Shown piece after piece: positions 34,968 to 43,158 of a stretch of 64,000 nt of DNA. The notes beneath the pieces were generated by a model that was not told the origin of the DNA, ran no database searches, and saw only the letters and a program-made list of their open reading frames with translations. The position numbers and the translations under genes were made by a program. The stretch is from Bacteroidota bacterium (GTDB lineage: Bacteria; Bacteroidota; Bacteroidia; Cytophagales; Spirosomataceae): contig JAIUOF010000001.1 of the NCBI GenBank assembly GCA_020161355.1, forward strand, positions 682,001 through 746,000, written 5' to 3'. The first letter of the stretch is position 1; each line of letters opens with the position of its first letter.

Positions 34968-36581
34968 ATGATAAAAAAATGGCTACAAGACATATTTGAC
35001 AAAAAAGAATCCATAGAGATTAAAGAATGGAGAATTGATAATTCTATTCTCAAATTCCTTTCTTCAAACTTGGACGAAAAGGGTAATCTTTCTGAAAAAG
35101 CACACGACCTTCCAGACGAGAAAAAAGATGATGACAAGGTAAGATTTGCACCAGGACTGATGGATGCAATGTTTGGTGCAGATGATTCAGATGACTCTAA
35201 AAAAAGAATTAGCGAGTTAACAAAACACCTTAAAAGGATTGCTTCAAAAGGTGACAAAATAAGCGAACAGGAATTTTACCGACTAATCACAGAAAACGAA
35301 GGTGTGATAGGAATTATTGATGACTTTTTACAAGCAGTAGTTAATGATTCATTACCGATTGAACCTCATCTTTTTAATTATGCAAAAGATTTAGCCACAA
35401 AAACTGACAAAAGAAATGCAGTAAAATTTGGTATTGCAATTTTAGGATTGTGCCAAAATAAATCTGTTCTTAACGACATTAAGATTTTAGGCTTACACGA
35501 TGAGTTTACTGTTTATTCAACTATCGCCATTGCAAACTTATCGGACAATGCAGAAAATGACCTTTGGGAATTAGCGAAGAAAGTTGACGGTTGGGGTAAA
35601 ATTCAATTAGTTGACCGATTATCAAGACCTGAATTAAGCGAACCAATCAAAGATTGGTTGATTTATGAAGGGTATAAAAACAGCATTATGTATGAATACT
35701 TAGCATACACTTGTGCTATTGATGGAGAACTTCATAAGAAATTAGAAACCGATGAAATAAACCACAAACTTTTCAAGTCGGCTTCTGACATTATTGAAGC
35801 ACTCATCGTAGAACATAGTCCAGCCGAAGGCATTAATACTTATCCTTTTGCTTCGCAAGTAATTCAAGATTTCATTATACACGCAAAAAAGCACGCAAAC
35901 GATATTTCAGACTTTAACGCTTTACAAAAAATCAAAGACTTTCTCACGGAGTTACAAAACGACATCGGAGAGCAAAAGAAAAATGGTTGGAATCAAGATA
36001 TTATTTCAAATTGCCTAATTGAAATCGTTGAAATTTTGAATAGCAGGGATTGGAAAATTGTTGCGTATGAAGGTTTGAAAAGTAATGACAATGTAATTTA
36101 TTGGAACGCCAAACAAGCAGCAGAAAAATTAGGAATTGACTTGTGGGAAACCGTTTGGGCAAGGTTGCAAGAAAAACCACTTGAGAGTTCTTCGTGGTAT
36201 GACGTTACACATTACAGTAAACCCGAACATTCCGACAAAATCATAGAATTTGCTCTTAAACATTTGCCTTTTGACGAGTTGGCAACTGGAGCAAAAGATT
36301 CAAACGGATTTGGCGACAATTATGACAAACACGCAAGTCTTGAATACGCAACTACATTGTTGGAAAACTATCCTAAAAAGGGAGAGATAATTGTCTTGAC
36401 ATCACTTAGAAATCCCGTAACAAGAAACCGAAATATGGCAATCAAAGTTTTGGACAAGTGGAAAAAAGAAAATTGGTCGTCTGAGATTGAAAGAGAAATT
36501 ACACATTTAGGCGAAATTGAACCTAACAATGACACAAAAGAGAACATTAAACGATTGTTGAATGATCAAGAACTCAAATAA
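34968..36581 (+). CDS. Cassette 5: alpha-solenoid (HEAT-like) protein
   Basis: A 537-residue soluble protein, almost wholly helical. After a charged N-terminus (20-90, including many Asp and Lys), repeated helix pairs run to the end, for example RNAVKFGIAILGLCQNKSVL, YSTIAIANLSDNAENDLWEL and SLEYATTLLENYPKKGEIIV, in the manner of HEAT or ARM repeats. No catalytic motif. Start ATG 34968 lies 30 bases after the GTT boundary; an upstream frame reads through the element. Function unknown; solenoids of this size in mobile cassettes are often protein-recognition modules. Confidence 0.6.
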   Translation: MIKKWLQDIFDKKESIEIKEWRIDNSILKFLSSNLDEKGNLSEKAHDLPDEKKDDDKVRFAPGLMDAMFGADDSDDSKKRISELTKHLKRIASKGDKISEQEFYRLITENEGVIGIIDDFLQAVVNDSLPIEPHLFNYAKDLATKTDKRNAVKFGIAILGLCQNKSVLNDIKILGLHDEFTVYSTIAIANLSDNAENDLWELAKKVDGWGKIQLVDRLSRPELSEPIKDWLIYEGYKNSIMYEYLAYTCAIDGELHKKLETDEINHKLFKSASDIIEALIVEHSPAEGINTYPFASQVIQDFIIHAKKHANDISDFNALQKIKDFLTELQNDIGEQKKNGWNQDIISNCLIEIVEILNSRDWKIVAYEGLKSNDNVIYWNAKQAAEKLGIDLWETVWARLQEKPLESSSWYDVTHYSKPEHSDKIIEFALKHLPFDELATGAKDSNGFGDNYDKHASLEYATTLLENYPKKGEIIVLTSLRNPVTRNRNMAIKVLDKWKKENWSSEIEREITHLGEIEPNNDTKENIKRLLNDQELK

Positions 36582-36590
36582 AGCCCGAAC

Positions 36591-36725
36591 CACTAACAGC
36601 CGTTTTGCAAAAGCGGGGGTTTCGTGCTTCTATGACAGTGAAGTGCTAAAATCAAGCTTTGTGCATTTAATGAAGTTCAGTGCTGAAAATCCCCGCCTTC
36701 GCAAAGCGGCAAAACGTTGGTGGCT
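36591..36725 (+). repeat. attC-like element E
   Basis: 5' core ACCACTAAC (36591-36599) is the exact reverse complement of boundary GTTAGTGGT at 34938. Arms AGCCGTTTTGCAAAAGCGGG and CCCGCCTTCGCAAAGCGGC. 3' core GTTGGTGGCT (36716-36725). Confidence 0.85.
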
Positions 36726-36734
36726 ATATTAAAA

Positions 36735-37418
36735 ATGAAACAGATACTTACATTACTTACAATATTGGTTTTTCTTGTAGCTTGTACAACGCAAAATTCA
36801 ACAGAAGACAGACCTTCGCCAGCATTAGTTAGTCAAGAAAAGGAAGGCGACAACTATGAACAATTCTTAAACTTATTTGAAAAAATTGAACCCGAAAACT
36901 TACATATTTATACGCCTGATGACTTAAAAAACGGAGATAAATTTAAAGGAAAAGTTATAGGCCAAAGTTTTTACAAATTATTGACTTATGATGACAAATT
37001 TAAGTTTTTATTCGTGGACACAACATTGCATGTTTATGGCTGTTTTAGATTTAAACTGTCTGACACGAAAACAGGATTAATTCTGAGAAGACCAAGTGAA
37101 TATTATGAAGAGTCAGCCATTGACTTATTAATTTGGGATAATTCTCTAAAAAAAGTGGTTGGCATAAATGATTTAGCAGATTCTTTTGGTGACGAGGGTT
37201 GGCACTTTGTACAGGACGCATGGTTGAAAGATTTGAATAATGACACAAAAATTGACATAGTTACTCGATACAGAGACATAGATTATGATTTGGATGATTC
37301 TAGCAAAGTAACTCAAAAAGACTCCTTATTTGCTTGGCTTAATATGGACACAAGATTCAAAAAAACAGTTTTCAAATTTGACACAACAAAGTACAAATTA
37401 CATAATTGGAATCCGTAG
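36735..37418 (+). CDS. Cassette 6: lipoprotein of unknown function
   Basis: A 227-residue predicted lipoprotein. The leader MKQILTLLTILVFLVAC ends in a lipobox with Cys17. The mature protein has a strand-rich core and WLKDLNNDTKIDIVTRYRDI, a DxNxDxxxD calcium-loop-like motif of the FG-GAP/integrin type. Family unknown. An upstream TTG lies inside the attC-like element, so ATG 36735 is preferred. Only gene of its cassette. Confidence 0.65.
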   Translation: MKQILTLLTILVFLVACTTQNSTEDRPSPALVSQEKEGDNYEQFLNLFEKIEPENLHIYTPDDLKNGDKFKGKVIGQSFYKLLTYDDKFKFLFVDTTLHVYGCFRFKLSDTKTGLILRRPSEYYEESAIDLLIWDNSLKKVVGINDLADSFGDEGWHFVQDAWLKDLNNDTKIDIVTRYRDIDYDLDDSSKVTQKDSLFAWLNMDTRFKKTVFKFDTTKYKLHNWNP

Positions 37419-37425
37419 GAAATAC

Positions 37426-37560
37426 AGCCACCAACATGGGTTTGTGGCAAGTGGGGCGGAAGAAAGTTATTGAATAGTAAAACATAAATCAACAGCGTGC
37501 AGTGGCTCAACTTAGGTGCTAAAATGCCCCACCTGCCACAAGCCCTGTTCGTTATGTAAG
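37426..37560 (+). repeat. attC-like element F
   Basis: 5' core AGCCACCAAC (37426-37435) is the exact reverse complement of GTTGGTGGCT at 36716. Arms ATGGGTTTGTGGCAAGTGGG and CCCACCTGCCACAAGCCC, perfect for most of their length. 3' core GTTATGTAAG (37551-37560). Confidence 0.85.
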
Positions 37561-37593
37561 TAATTAAACAGAACTCAATAAACATATAATAAA

Positions 37594-38037
37594 ATGAAAA
37601 GTACAATAATTGTAATAATGATTCTAGCATCAAGTAACTTATTTGCACAATCTAGCCCACAAAAATTGATTGACACTTTTTTTGCAACTTATGAAAAAGA
37701 CGCAGGAAAAGCAGTAAAAGAATTATATGCGACGAATAAATGGACCGAAAGAATAAAAGATGATATAGATAAAATAATTGGCACTTTAAATGGATTCACA
37801 GAAAGTTATATGGGAAAATATTACGGACATGAACTAATCACAACAAAAAAGTTTGCTGAAAGTTTTGTTTTATACTCATATCTTGTAAAGTACGACCGAC
37901 AGCCGATTAGGTTTATCTTTAAATTTTACAAACCAAATGATAAATGGGTACTTTACTCATATTCACTAGATGACAGTTTAGATGATGAAATTCAAGAAGC
38001 TGCAAAATTATATTATCTGAATTTGGATAAAGAATAA
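37594..38037 (+). CDS. Cassette 7: small exported protein
   Basis: A 147-residue exported protein (signal peptide MKSTIIVIMILASSNLFAQ). The mature part, PQKLIDTFFATYEKDAGKAV...YSYLVKYDRQPIRFIFKFYK, has one helix and then beta strands, the outline of NTF2-like or DUF4864-type domains; family not certain. It begins 43 bases after boundary GTTATGTAAG. The expected 5' core CTTACATAAC does not occur behind it, so this last cassette has lost its own recombination element. Confidence 0.6.
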   Translation: MKSTIIVIMILASSNLFAQSSPQKLIDTFFATYEKDAGKAVKELYATNKWTERIKDDIDKIIGTLNGFTESYMGKYYGHELITTKKFAESFVLYSYLVKYDRQPIRFIFKFYKPNDKWVLYSYSLDDSLDDEIQEAAKLYYLNLDKE

Positions 38038-38064
38038 ATAAACTCCCTAAAACAAATAAGGCTT

Positions 38065-38190
38065 CGTTCGGCACAACGTAATGCGTTCAAGCATTTAGAA
38101 TGAAGCATGGCGGGCGAATAGCAAACGTTGCCCGGCCTTGAACTAATCCGGGGAATGTTGGCTTCGGACTCGGCGTCCGGGTAGTTTTTC
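38065..38190 (+). repeat. Long dispersed repeat, copy 1
   Basis: Shares with 61357-61468 the stretch AATGCGTTCAAGCATTTAGA through GCAAACGTTGCCCGGCCTTG, almost unchanged, and a downstream GGCGTCC..GTAGTTTTT. The end (GGAC tcggc GTCC then GGGTAGTTTTT) looks like a weak terminator. It sits where the attC-like element of cassette 7 should be, and contains AACGTT before GCCC, which resembles a 3' core. Confidence 0.7.
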
Positions 38191-38262
38191 TCCTTTTTTA
38201 GCCTGAGAGAATGTACCCCTCTATTTTTAGTAATCTTTTTAACAGAAAAAAAAATCAAAATT

Positions 38263-38652
38263 ATGTTTACAGCAGAGCAAATCAAAGCCGCCCATAGCAA
38301 AGTTAAATCAGGAGCCGACTTTCCGGCTTATATCCGCGAAATCAAATCTCTGGGCGTGACCCATTATGAAGCTTTCGTATCTGATGGCCATATGGATTAT
38401 CATGGGAAAAATAATCATACCGCAACCGTGCCCGCAAAATATGCGGCTCTGGAGATAGCACCCCAACACCTCAAAGAGGAATTCCGGGAGCAATTGCTGG
38501 CACATCAGCAAGGCAAAACCGACTATCTGACATTTATAAAAATGTGTGCTGCCACGGGTGTGGAAAAATGGGAGGTTTCGATGCAGCAAATGACTTGTAC
38601 CTATTTTGATATTGCAGGTAATGCGGTTTTGGAAGAAAAAATACCGGAATGA
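38263..38652 (+). CDS. DUF1398 family protein
   Basis: A 129-residue cytoplasmic protein. FTAEQIKAAHSKVKSGADFPAYIREIKSLGVTHYE at the start and FIKMCAATGVEKWEVSMQQMTCTYFD at the end match the DUF1398 (YbcV-like) pattern. Function of the family is unknown. It lies just beyond the first cassette array and has no recombination elements at its ends, so it is probably resident chromosome. Confidence 0.8.
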   Translation: MFTAEQIKAAHSKVKSGADFPAYIREIKSLGVTHYEAFVSDGHMDYHGKNNHTATVPAKYAALEIAPQHLKEEFREQLLAHQQGKTDYLTFIKMCAATGVEKWEVSMQQMTCTYFDIAGNAVLEEKIPE

Positions 38653-38777
38653 GATAACATTTTGCGACAATGTTTTTCTTTGGGAAAAAACATTGTTGCT
38701 TAAGTCTTGATAAGTTTCTGATAGCGAAGATATTTTGAGCAATATCTTGGTTTGTTTTTAAGGATTTGATAAATTTT

Positions 38778-38826
38778 GCTCTTCGACATGTTCAGCGAAG
38801 CCAGATAAAATAGGATTTGCAATCCT
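38778..38826 (+). repeat. Dispersed palindromic repeat, copy 3 (right arm missing)
   Basis: GCTCTTCGACATGTTCAGCG, then AAGCCAGATAAAATAGGATT and TGCAATCC. Compared with the copies flanking ppc, the second palindrome arm is gone, which leaves the left arm joined to the distal part. Confidence 0.65.
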
Positions 38827-38890
38827 CTTTATCAAGCTTCAACAGTCAAAAAATGTGAAAGAACCAGCGTGCCATCTAACCAAAGTTAAT

Positions 38891-39066
38891 TACAAACCCT
38901 TCCAATTCCCCACATCTTAAACTTTTCAAGGCTTCTTCCAGTCAATCTTGCTTATGGCGTTTTCTGTAGGGAAATTTCCCGGCACCGGCTGGCTTACTTT
39001 ACCGCTGGCGGCCCATTCGGCACCTCTTTCGAGCAAGGTTTAAAAGCCTACACACTCAAATGAAAC
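38891..39066 (-). pseudogene. Duplicated 3' fragment of the ThuA-domain gene
   Basis: This stretch matches 40021-40197 with few differences, including GGCTTCTTCCAGTCAATCTT and GCTGGCTTACTTTACCGCTG. It corresponds to the last ~47 codons of the intact ThuA gene plus 36 bases of its downstream flank. It has no start and no upstream part of the gene. With the intact copy it brackets the zeta-toxin-like pair as direct repeats. Confidence 0.85.
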
Positions 39067-39204
39067 TTTTTCATTGTTAATTGGGCTGCTGTAAAATTAT
39101 TTTCCAATCTTCGAAAATACCCGATACACAGGAATAATTCATAAAGAACATCATTCATTATTATAAATTTAATGACTAGAAAATTTATTTGTAAATTTGC
39201 ATAA

Positions 39205-39789
39205 ATGACTGATAAAAAACTTTACGTAATTGCAGGTTGTAATGGAGCAGGCAAAACTACTGCATCATTTACTATACTGCCTGAAATTTTGGACTGTAAA
39301 GAATTTGTAAATGCGGATGAAATAGCAAAAGGGCTATCACCTTTTCAACCTGAAAAAGTATCGTTTGAAGCAGGTAGAATTATGTTGAACAGGATTGATG
39401 AACTACTTTCTGAAAATGAAAACTTTGCATTCGAAACGACTTTATCAACAAAAAGTTATAAAAGTAAAATTTTTGAAGCGAAAAAAAATGGGTACAGGGT
39501 TAGTTTGCTTTTCTTTTGGCTTCAAAATGTAGAATTAGCAAAAGAGCGTGTAAAAACGAGAGTTTTTGAAGGAGGACATAATATCGAACCTGAAATTATT
39601 GAACGGAGGTATACCAGAGGAATTAAAAATTTGTTTGATATCTATCTTCCGATTGTTGATGGAGCTTTAATTTTTGATAATTCCGAAGGAATGCACGAAC
39701 TTTTGGCAGATAAACAGATTGATGGTTTGTTAAATATTGTAAATCATGAAAAATTTAACCAATTAAAAAATTATTATGACCACATTTGA
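39205..39789 (+). CDS. Zeta-toxin-like kinase
   Basis: A 194-residue P-loop kinase of the zeta-toxin family. Walker A GCNGAGKTT (residues 11-19), FVNADEIAKGL with Asp38, and NFAFETTLSTKSYKSKIFEA in the substrate region are as in zeta proteins, which phosphorylate UDP-N-acetylglucosamine or related sugars. The lid arginines may be in ERRYTRGIKNLF. It overlaps the following 50-codon gene by 14 bases. Together they look like a toxin-antitoxin or kinase-partner unit inserted beside ThuA; toxicity is not shown by sequence. Confidence 0.87.
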   Translation: MTDKKLYVIAGCNGAGKTTASFTILPEILDCKEFVNADEIAKGLSPFQPEKVSFEAGRIMLNRIDELLSENENFAFETTLSTKSYKSKIFEAKKNGYRVSLLFFWLQNVELAKERVKTRVFEGGHNIEPEIIERRYTRGIKNLFDIYLPIVDGALIFDNSEGMHELLADKQIDGLLNIVNHEKFNQLKNYYDHI

Positions 39790-39928
39790 AATTCAGATAG
39801 AAGAAAAGGCTAAAATTCTCAAAGGACTCGAAAAAGTTTATGAAAGGCTTTTAGAATTCAAGAAAGCTAAAAATAGTGAATTGGTTATTTTACGTGATAA
39901 TAAAATAGTAAAAATTAAACCTGAATAA
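39776..39928 (+). CDS. Small partner protein of the zeta-like kinase
   Basis: A 50-residue, charged, helical protein (TTFEIQIEEKAKILKGLEKV, then KNSELVILRDNKIVKIKPE). ATG at 39776 lies inside the end of the kinase gene, giving a 14-base overlap and likely translational coupling. Small proteins of this type follow zeta-like genes in many bacteria and are presumed antitoxins; that role is inferred from position and size only. Confidence 0.65.
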   Translation: MTTFEIQIEEKAKILKGLEKVYERLLEFKKAKNSELVILRDNKIVKIKPE

Positions 39929-40056
39929 AAGCAAGACCTGCCAATCAGTTCTTCATTTTTTTAAAGATCACACCAAAGAGCCATAAACCTACGAAGTCAC
40001 CACTTAGACCAGGCTTAATCTACAAACCCATCCAATTTTCAATCCCTGAAAATCTT

Positions 40057-41112
40057 TCAAGGCTTCTTCCAGTCAATCTTGCTTATGGCGTTTTCTGTAG
40101 GGAAATTTCCAGGCACCGGCTGGCTTACTTTACCGCTGGCGGCCCATTCGGCACCTCTTTCCAGCAAGGTTTTAAAGCCCACACATTCAAATGAAACATC
40201 ACTATGGCCCGAGGAAATGTTAAATACCCTCCCTTTTTTATAGTTAACCGTTAAATACATGGGCTCATGTCTGTCGGTACCTGTTACCCGTTTGTTCCAG
40301 GGAGGAGTATTGCCGGTGGGATCAGAAAACGTGGTACCTAAAATGGTCATGTTTTGAGCCGGACCCCGCAGCCGGTCATATATTTCGTCGCGGGTGTGCA
40401 TCCATTTTTCGGGCAATCCCTTCATGATAGGATGCTCCGAAGCTCTGTTGATCACGACAGACTCCTGCTGAGCCCCGTGGCTGCCGCCTGGACCGGGTGT
40501 GGTATCACGCACGAGCTTATTTTCTTTGTCATAATATACATAAGGACCACAGGTTTCGTTTCGGTTGCCCCAGCCTCCCAATCCGGTCATCTCGTTGAAA
40601 GCCTTCCAGTCATCCCAGGCGTTGTTGGCAGCATGAAGCGTGATGAGCCCTCCGCCATTAGCCACAAAAGCCTCCAGTTTTTTTTGGGTTTGAACGGGGA
40701 GCGGAGCCGCTTTCCACCCAAAATTAGAAATCACTACATCATACGCAGCAAAATCCGGCGAATAATCAGGATCTTCTTTTGACTCTTTTAAAACCTCATA
40801 TTTTTTATCAGACAAGGTATATTTCAAATAGTTTTGCATCAGTTGGGTGCTATCCATCTGGCTATGCGGCCCGAGCCATAAATATTTGGTACGTGCGATT
40901 TCCACCTTAAACAGGCCCGTTTTCTCGAGATAATCTTTGGTCATGGCGGTGGTCTTAGGCCAGATCCCATGATTACTCTGTCCATCAATGATGAGCACCT
41001 TCATTTTTTTCTTCTTTTGCACCGATGGCAAAGTGGTAAAGGCGAGCAAGCCAATGCCTGCCATTAAAAGTCCGAATAAGCCGAAAAACATTCTTTTGGA
41101 TTTTAAAAACAT
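40057..41112 (-). CDS. ThuA-domain (trehalose-utilisation-like) protein
   Basis: A 351-residue protein with an N-terminal membrane-spanning or signal segment (MFFGLFGLLMAGIGLLAFTT). Residues ~38 onward form a class I glutamine-amidotransferase-like ThuA fold: MKVLIIDGQSNHGIWPKTTA, YDVVISNFGWKAAPLP, NGGGLITLHAANNAWDDW, and GRVFNISSGHSDVSFECVGF near the end. ThuA proteins occur in sugar-degradation loci; substrate unknown. ATG 41112 is preferred over a longer frame with a poor N-terminus. Its 3' end was copied to 38891-39066. Confidence 0.88.
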   Translation of the reverse strand: MFLKSKRMFFGLFGLLMAGIGLLAFTTLPSVQKKKKMKVLIIDGQSNHGIWPKTTAMTKDYLEKTGLFKVEIARTKYLWLGPHSQMDSTQLMQNYLKYTLSDKKYEVLKESKEDPDYSPDFAAYDVVISNFGWKAAPLPVQTQKKLEAFVANGGGLITLHAANNAWDDWKAFNEMTGLGGWGNRNETCGPYVYYDKENKLVRDTTPGPGGSHGAQQESVVINRASEHPIMKGLPEKWMHTRDEIYDRLRGPAQNMTILGTTFSDPTGNTPPWNKRVTGTDRHEPMYLTVNYKKGRVFNISSGHSDVSFECVGFKTLLERGAEWAASGKVSQPVPGNFPTENAISKIDWKKP

Positions 41113-41328
41113 AAGGAGGTTTGGTTGAATAGCCTTAAAGATAAAAAGAGTCATCGAGATTATTGATATCTGGTTTTGGAAAAATGCCAGATATATAAAT
41201 TTAAACGGCTCATTTGTTTTAAGTCCGTGAAATTATCATGAAAAGCCGGCCTTTCTAAGCCAACCGAATTTTAAATGAGCCTAAATTTTTCGAATCATTT
41301 TTTTAATTTTAGCGAAAAAAATGAATCT

Positions 41329-41895
41329 ATGCGAAAACATATCGCCGGACCGCTTATGTTGGTTTCCCTATTTTTTCTAAACTGTACGCTTGAATCCAAT
41401 AATGCAGATAAACACCCCATCCCTCATCAAAAAATAACGTGGGATGATTTTAAGGGCGATATTGACCCCAATTCAAAATTCTATGCCATGACCTGGTGGT
41501 ATGTAAGATACAGCTATTCCAGTCCGGTGTTTAAAAACCAAAGGGCATGGGTTGACATCAAGGTAAGCTATGGTTTGAAAGATAATTCCTGGTATAAACC
41601 CGGTAAAATATCTGACGAATTGCTTAATCATGAGCAGGGCCATCTGAATATCGCCTATTTGTTGGCTCTGGATCTCCACAATATCTACCGAAAGGCTGTT
41701 TTCTCAAAGACAAATTATAAAAGCCAGATTGATGCTATTTATAAAAATACCGAAGCCAAATACCTGGAAATGGAAAAACGCTATGACTTGGAAACCAATC
41801 ACATGTACAATTTGCGAACGCAGAAATTATGGGATACCTTCTTTGAAAAGGAGGCTAAAAGACTCCTTAAAATTTCTGAATCTTTGAACAGATAA
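41329..41895 (+). CDS. DUF922-like lipoprotein with HExxH motif
   Basis: A 188-residue predicted lipoprotein (leader ending LFFLNC, Cys at about residue 19). The mature part has ITWDDFKG near the start and LLNHEQGHLNIAYLLA in the middle: an HExxH zinc-protease motif in the pattern of DUF922. A third ligand is not obvious. A cell-envelope metallopeptidase role is likely but unproven. An upstream ATG at 41275 adds 18 residues before the leader; 41329 gives a better signal peptide. The gene is divergent from ThuA. Confidence 0.75.
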   Translation: MRKHIAGPLMLVSLFFLNCTLESNNADKHPIPHQKITWDDFKGDIDPNSKFYAMTWWYVRYSYSSPVFKNQRAWVDIKVSYGLKDNSWYKPGKISDELLNHEQGHLNIAYLLALDLHNIYRKAVFSKTNYKSQIDAIYKNTEAKYLEMEKRYDLETNHMYNLRTQKLWDTFFEKEAKRLLKISESLNR

Positions 41896-42672
41896 TATTT
41901 CATGTAGGAATAAAACGATAGAACTTATCTGGCGTGAGTTTGGGAAAAGCATAGCTCATATATAATAAATGTTTAAAAAAAGGGTTCTGCGTCAAAAACA
42001 GTGGAAATACAATTTTTAATTTTTTCCATTTGTATTTTTTTACATTTAATTATTCAACGAAAGGCGATAAAATGAAATAAATAACACATAGTACACAATA
42101 GGAAATACCACATAGGTACAATAGTTCAACTCAACTATGTATCTATGTTAATGATAAGGGTATAGAATGGCTATGTGTTCTATGTGTTTGGAAAATAAAG
42201 GTATCGTTTTTAAAACAGAATTTTTAAGAAAATAGAATTCCACTAAAAATGACGCGGAGCCAAAAAAAGTTTCTGCCCACTGGAATTTTCATCTGATAAT
42301 AAAATTTATTTATGTATTCCTTAAAATCAATCTTCAGTGTTTAGAAAATTATAAACGATAATTTTCTAAACTACCACTTTCGATTCAAAATTTTCGTGAC
42401 ACATTGAAGATTGTTCCCTTTCTTTGGATACTTTCTTTGGGAAGGCAAAGAAAGTATCGCCCCTCCGGCGAGGAGACGAAAGAATAATCTGTAAACTAAA
42501 TTATGATATATTGACTAATTATCATTTAAGTAAAGTTGATTTTATTTAACAGAATTTCTTAGCCCTAAATCAGGATATCAAGCAATTCTAAGTGCATTAA
42601 GTGCTTCCAATAGTACTTTGAACCGCAGACATTTCTAAGCCAAATGCGATGAAATTTCATTAAAACCCAAAA
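41896..42672. other. Long intergenic region with a hairpin
   Basis: About 780 AT-rich bases without a credible gene. At 42429-42456 the perfect 11-base arms TACTTTCTTTG and CAAAGAAAGTA enclose six bases; a hairpin with this wording recurs in many bacterial genomes. Around 42085-42195 several variants of CTATGTGTT/AACACATAG occur on both strands, with no clear repeat unit. Confidence 0.5.
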
Positions 42673-43128
42673 TCACACCCCAAACTGCCTCAGATGGTGG
42701 TCGGTGTGCTTGTAGGCCAAAATCCCGATTTGTTCCGGCGTCATTTTACCGAAAAAATCATGCACAAAGGCCGGATTGTGATAATTCTGATAAGCTTCCA
42801 GATGTGAAATCCAAAGGTCTTTTTCCTTTTCAAAATCCACCTCTGTTTCATTTACAATCAATATTTGGGTACTGGGTGCGTGCTTAATGATGGGGGTATC
42901 ATCTGAGGTTACTGCAATTAATGCTTCGGCTGCCTGCGTGGGTGTACTGCGTGAGGCACTATAATCCCAGTCTCCAATGCCGTGAATCCAGGCCTCAAAG
43001 AGCCTGCAGTGCTTCACCACCTGGAAAACATTCATGCTGCCCCATTGAGCCTGAAGATTTTTATTCAAGTTCCGCACTCTTTCAATGATTTCCGCTCTGA
43101 GAGGTTCGTCTAAAATACTTTTTACCAT
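42673..43128 (-). CDS. DUF1569 (DinB-like) protein
   Basis: A 151-residue soluble protein. WGSMNVFQVVKHCRLFEAWI at about residue 34 and YKHTDHHLRQFGV at the C-terminus supply the His residues typical of DUF1569 within the DinB superfamily. Probably a metal-binding four-helix bundle; substrate unknown. Its start is 30 bases from the stop of the acyltransferase gene upstream on the same strand, so they may form one transcript. Confidence 0.8.
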   Translation of the reverse strand: MVKSILDEPLRAEIIERVRNLNKNLQAQWGSMNVFQVVKHCRLFEAWIHGIGDWDYSASRSTPTQAAEALIAVTSDDTPIIKHAPSTQILIVNETEVDFEKEKDLWISHLEAYQNYHNPAFVHDFFGKMTPEQIGILAYKHTDHHLRQFGV

Positions 43129-43158
43129 AAGATATTGATTATAAATACATTTAAAATT

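Larger units (their letters stand above)
38653..39204. other. Intergenic region with repeat copy and duplicated gene fragment
   Basis: This 552-base gap holds a partial palindromic repeat (38778-38826) and a 176-base duplicate of the end of the ThuA gene (38891-39066). The remaining bases before the toxin gene are AT-rich and include TAAATTTG (39192-39199), a -7-like box only five bases from the ATG, which would imply a very short leader. Confidence 0.5.

Noticed and set aside
29744..37560. The ~135-bp elements as ends of insertion sequences or as REP/BIME repeats
   Set aside because: No transposase lies between them, no target duplications are visible, and the core bases vary between units but match within each unit, which IS ends or REPs would not do.
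42429..42456. TACTTTCTTTG hairpin as an attC-like element or terminator
   Set aside because: Arms are unlike those of elements A-H, there is no GTT core in register, and no T run follows. It resembles a widespread hairpin motif.
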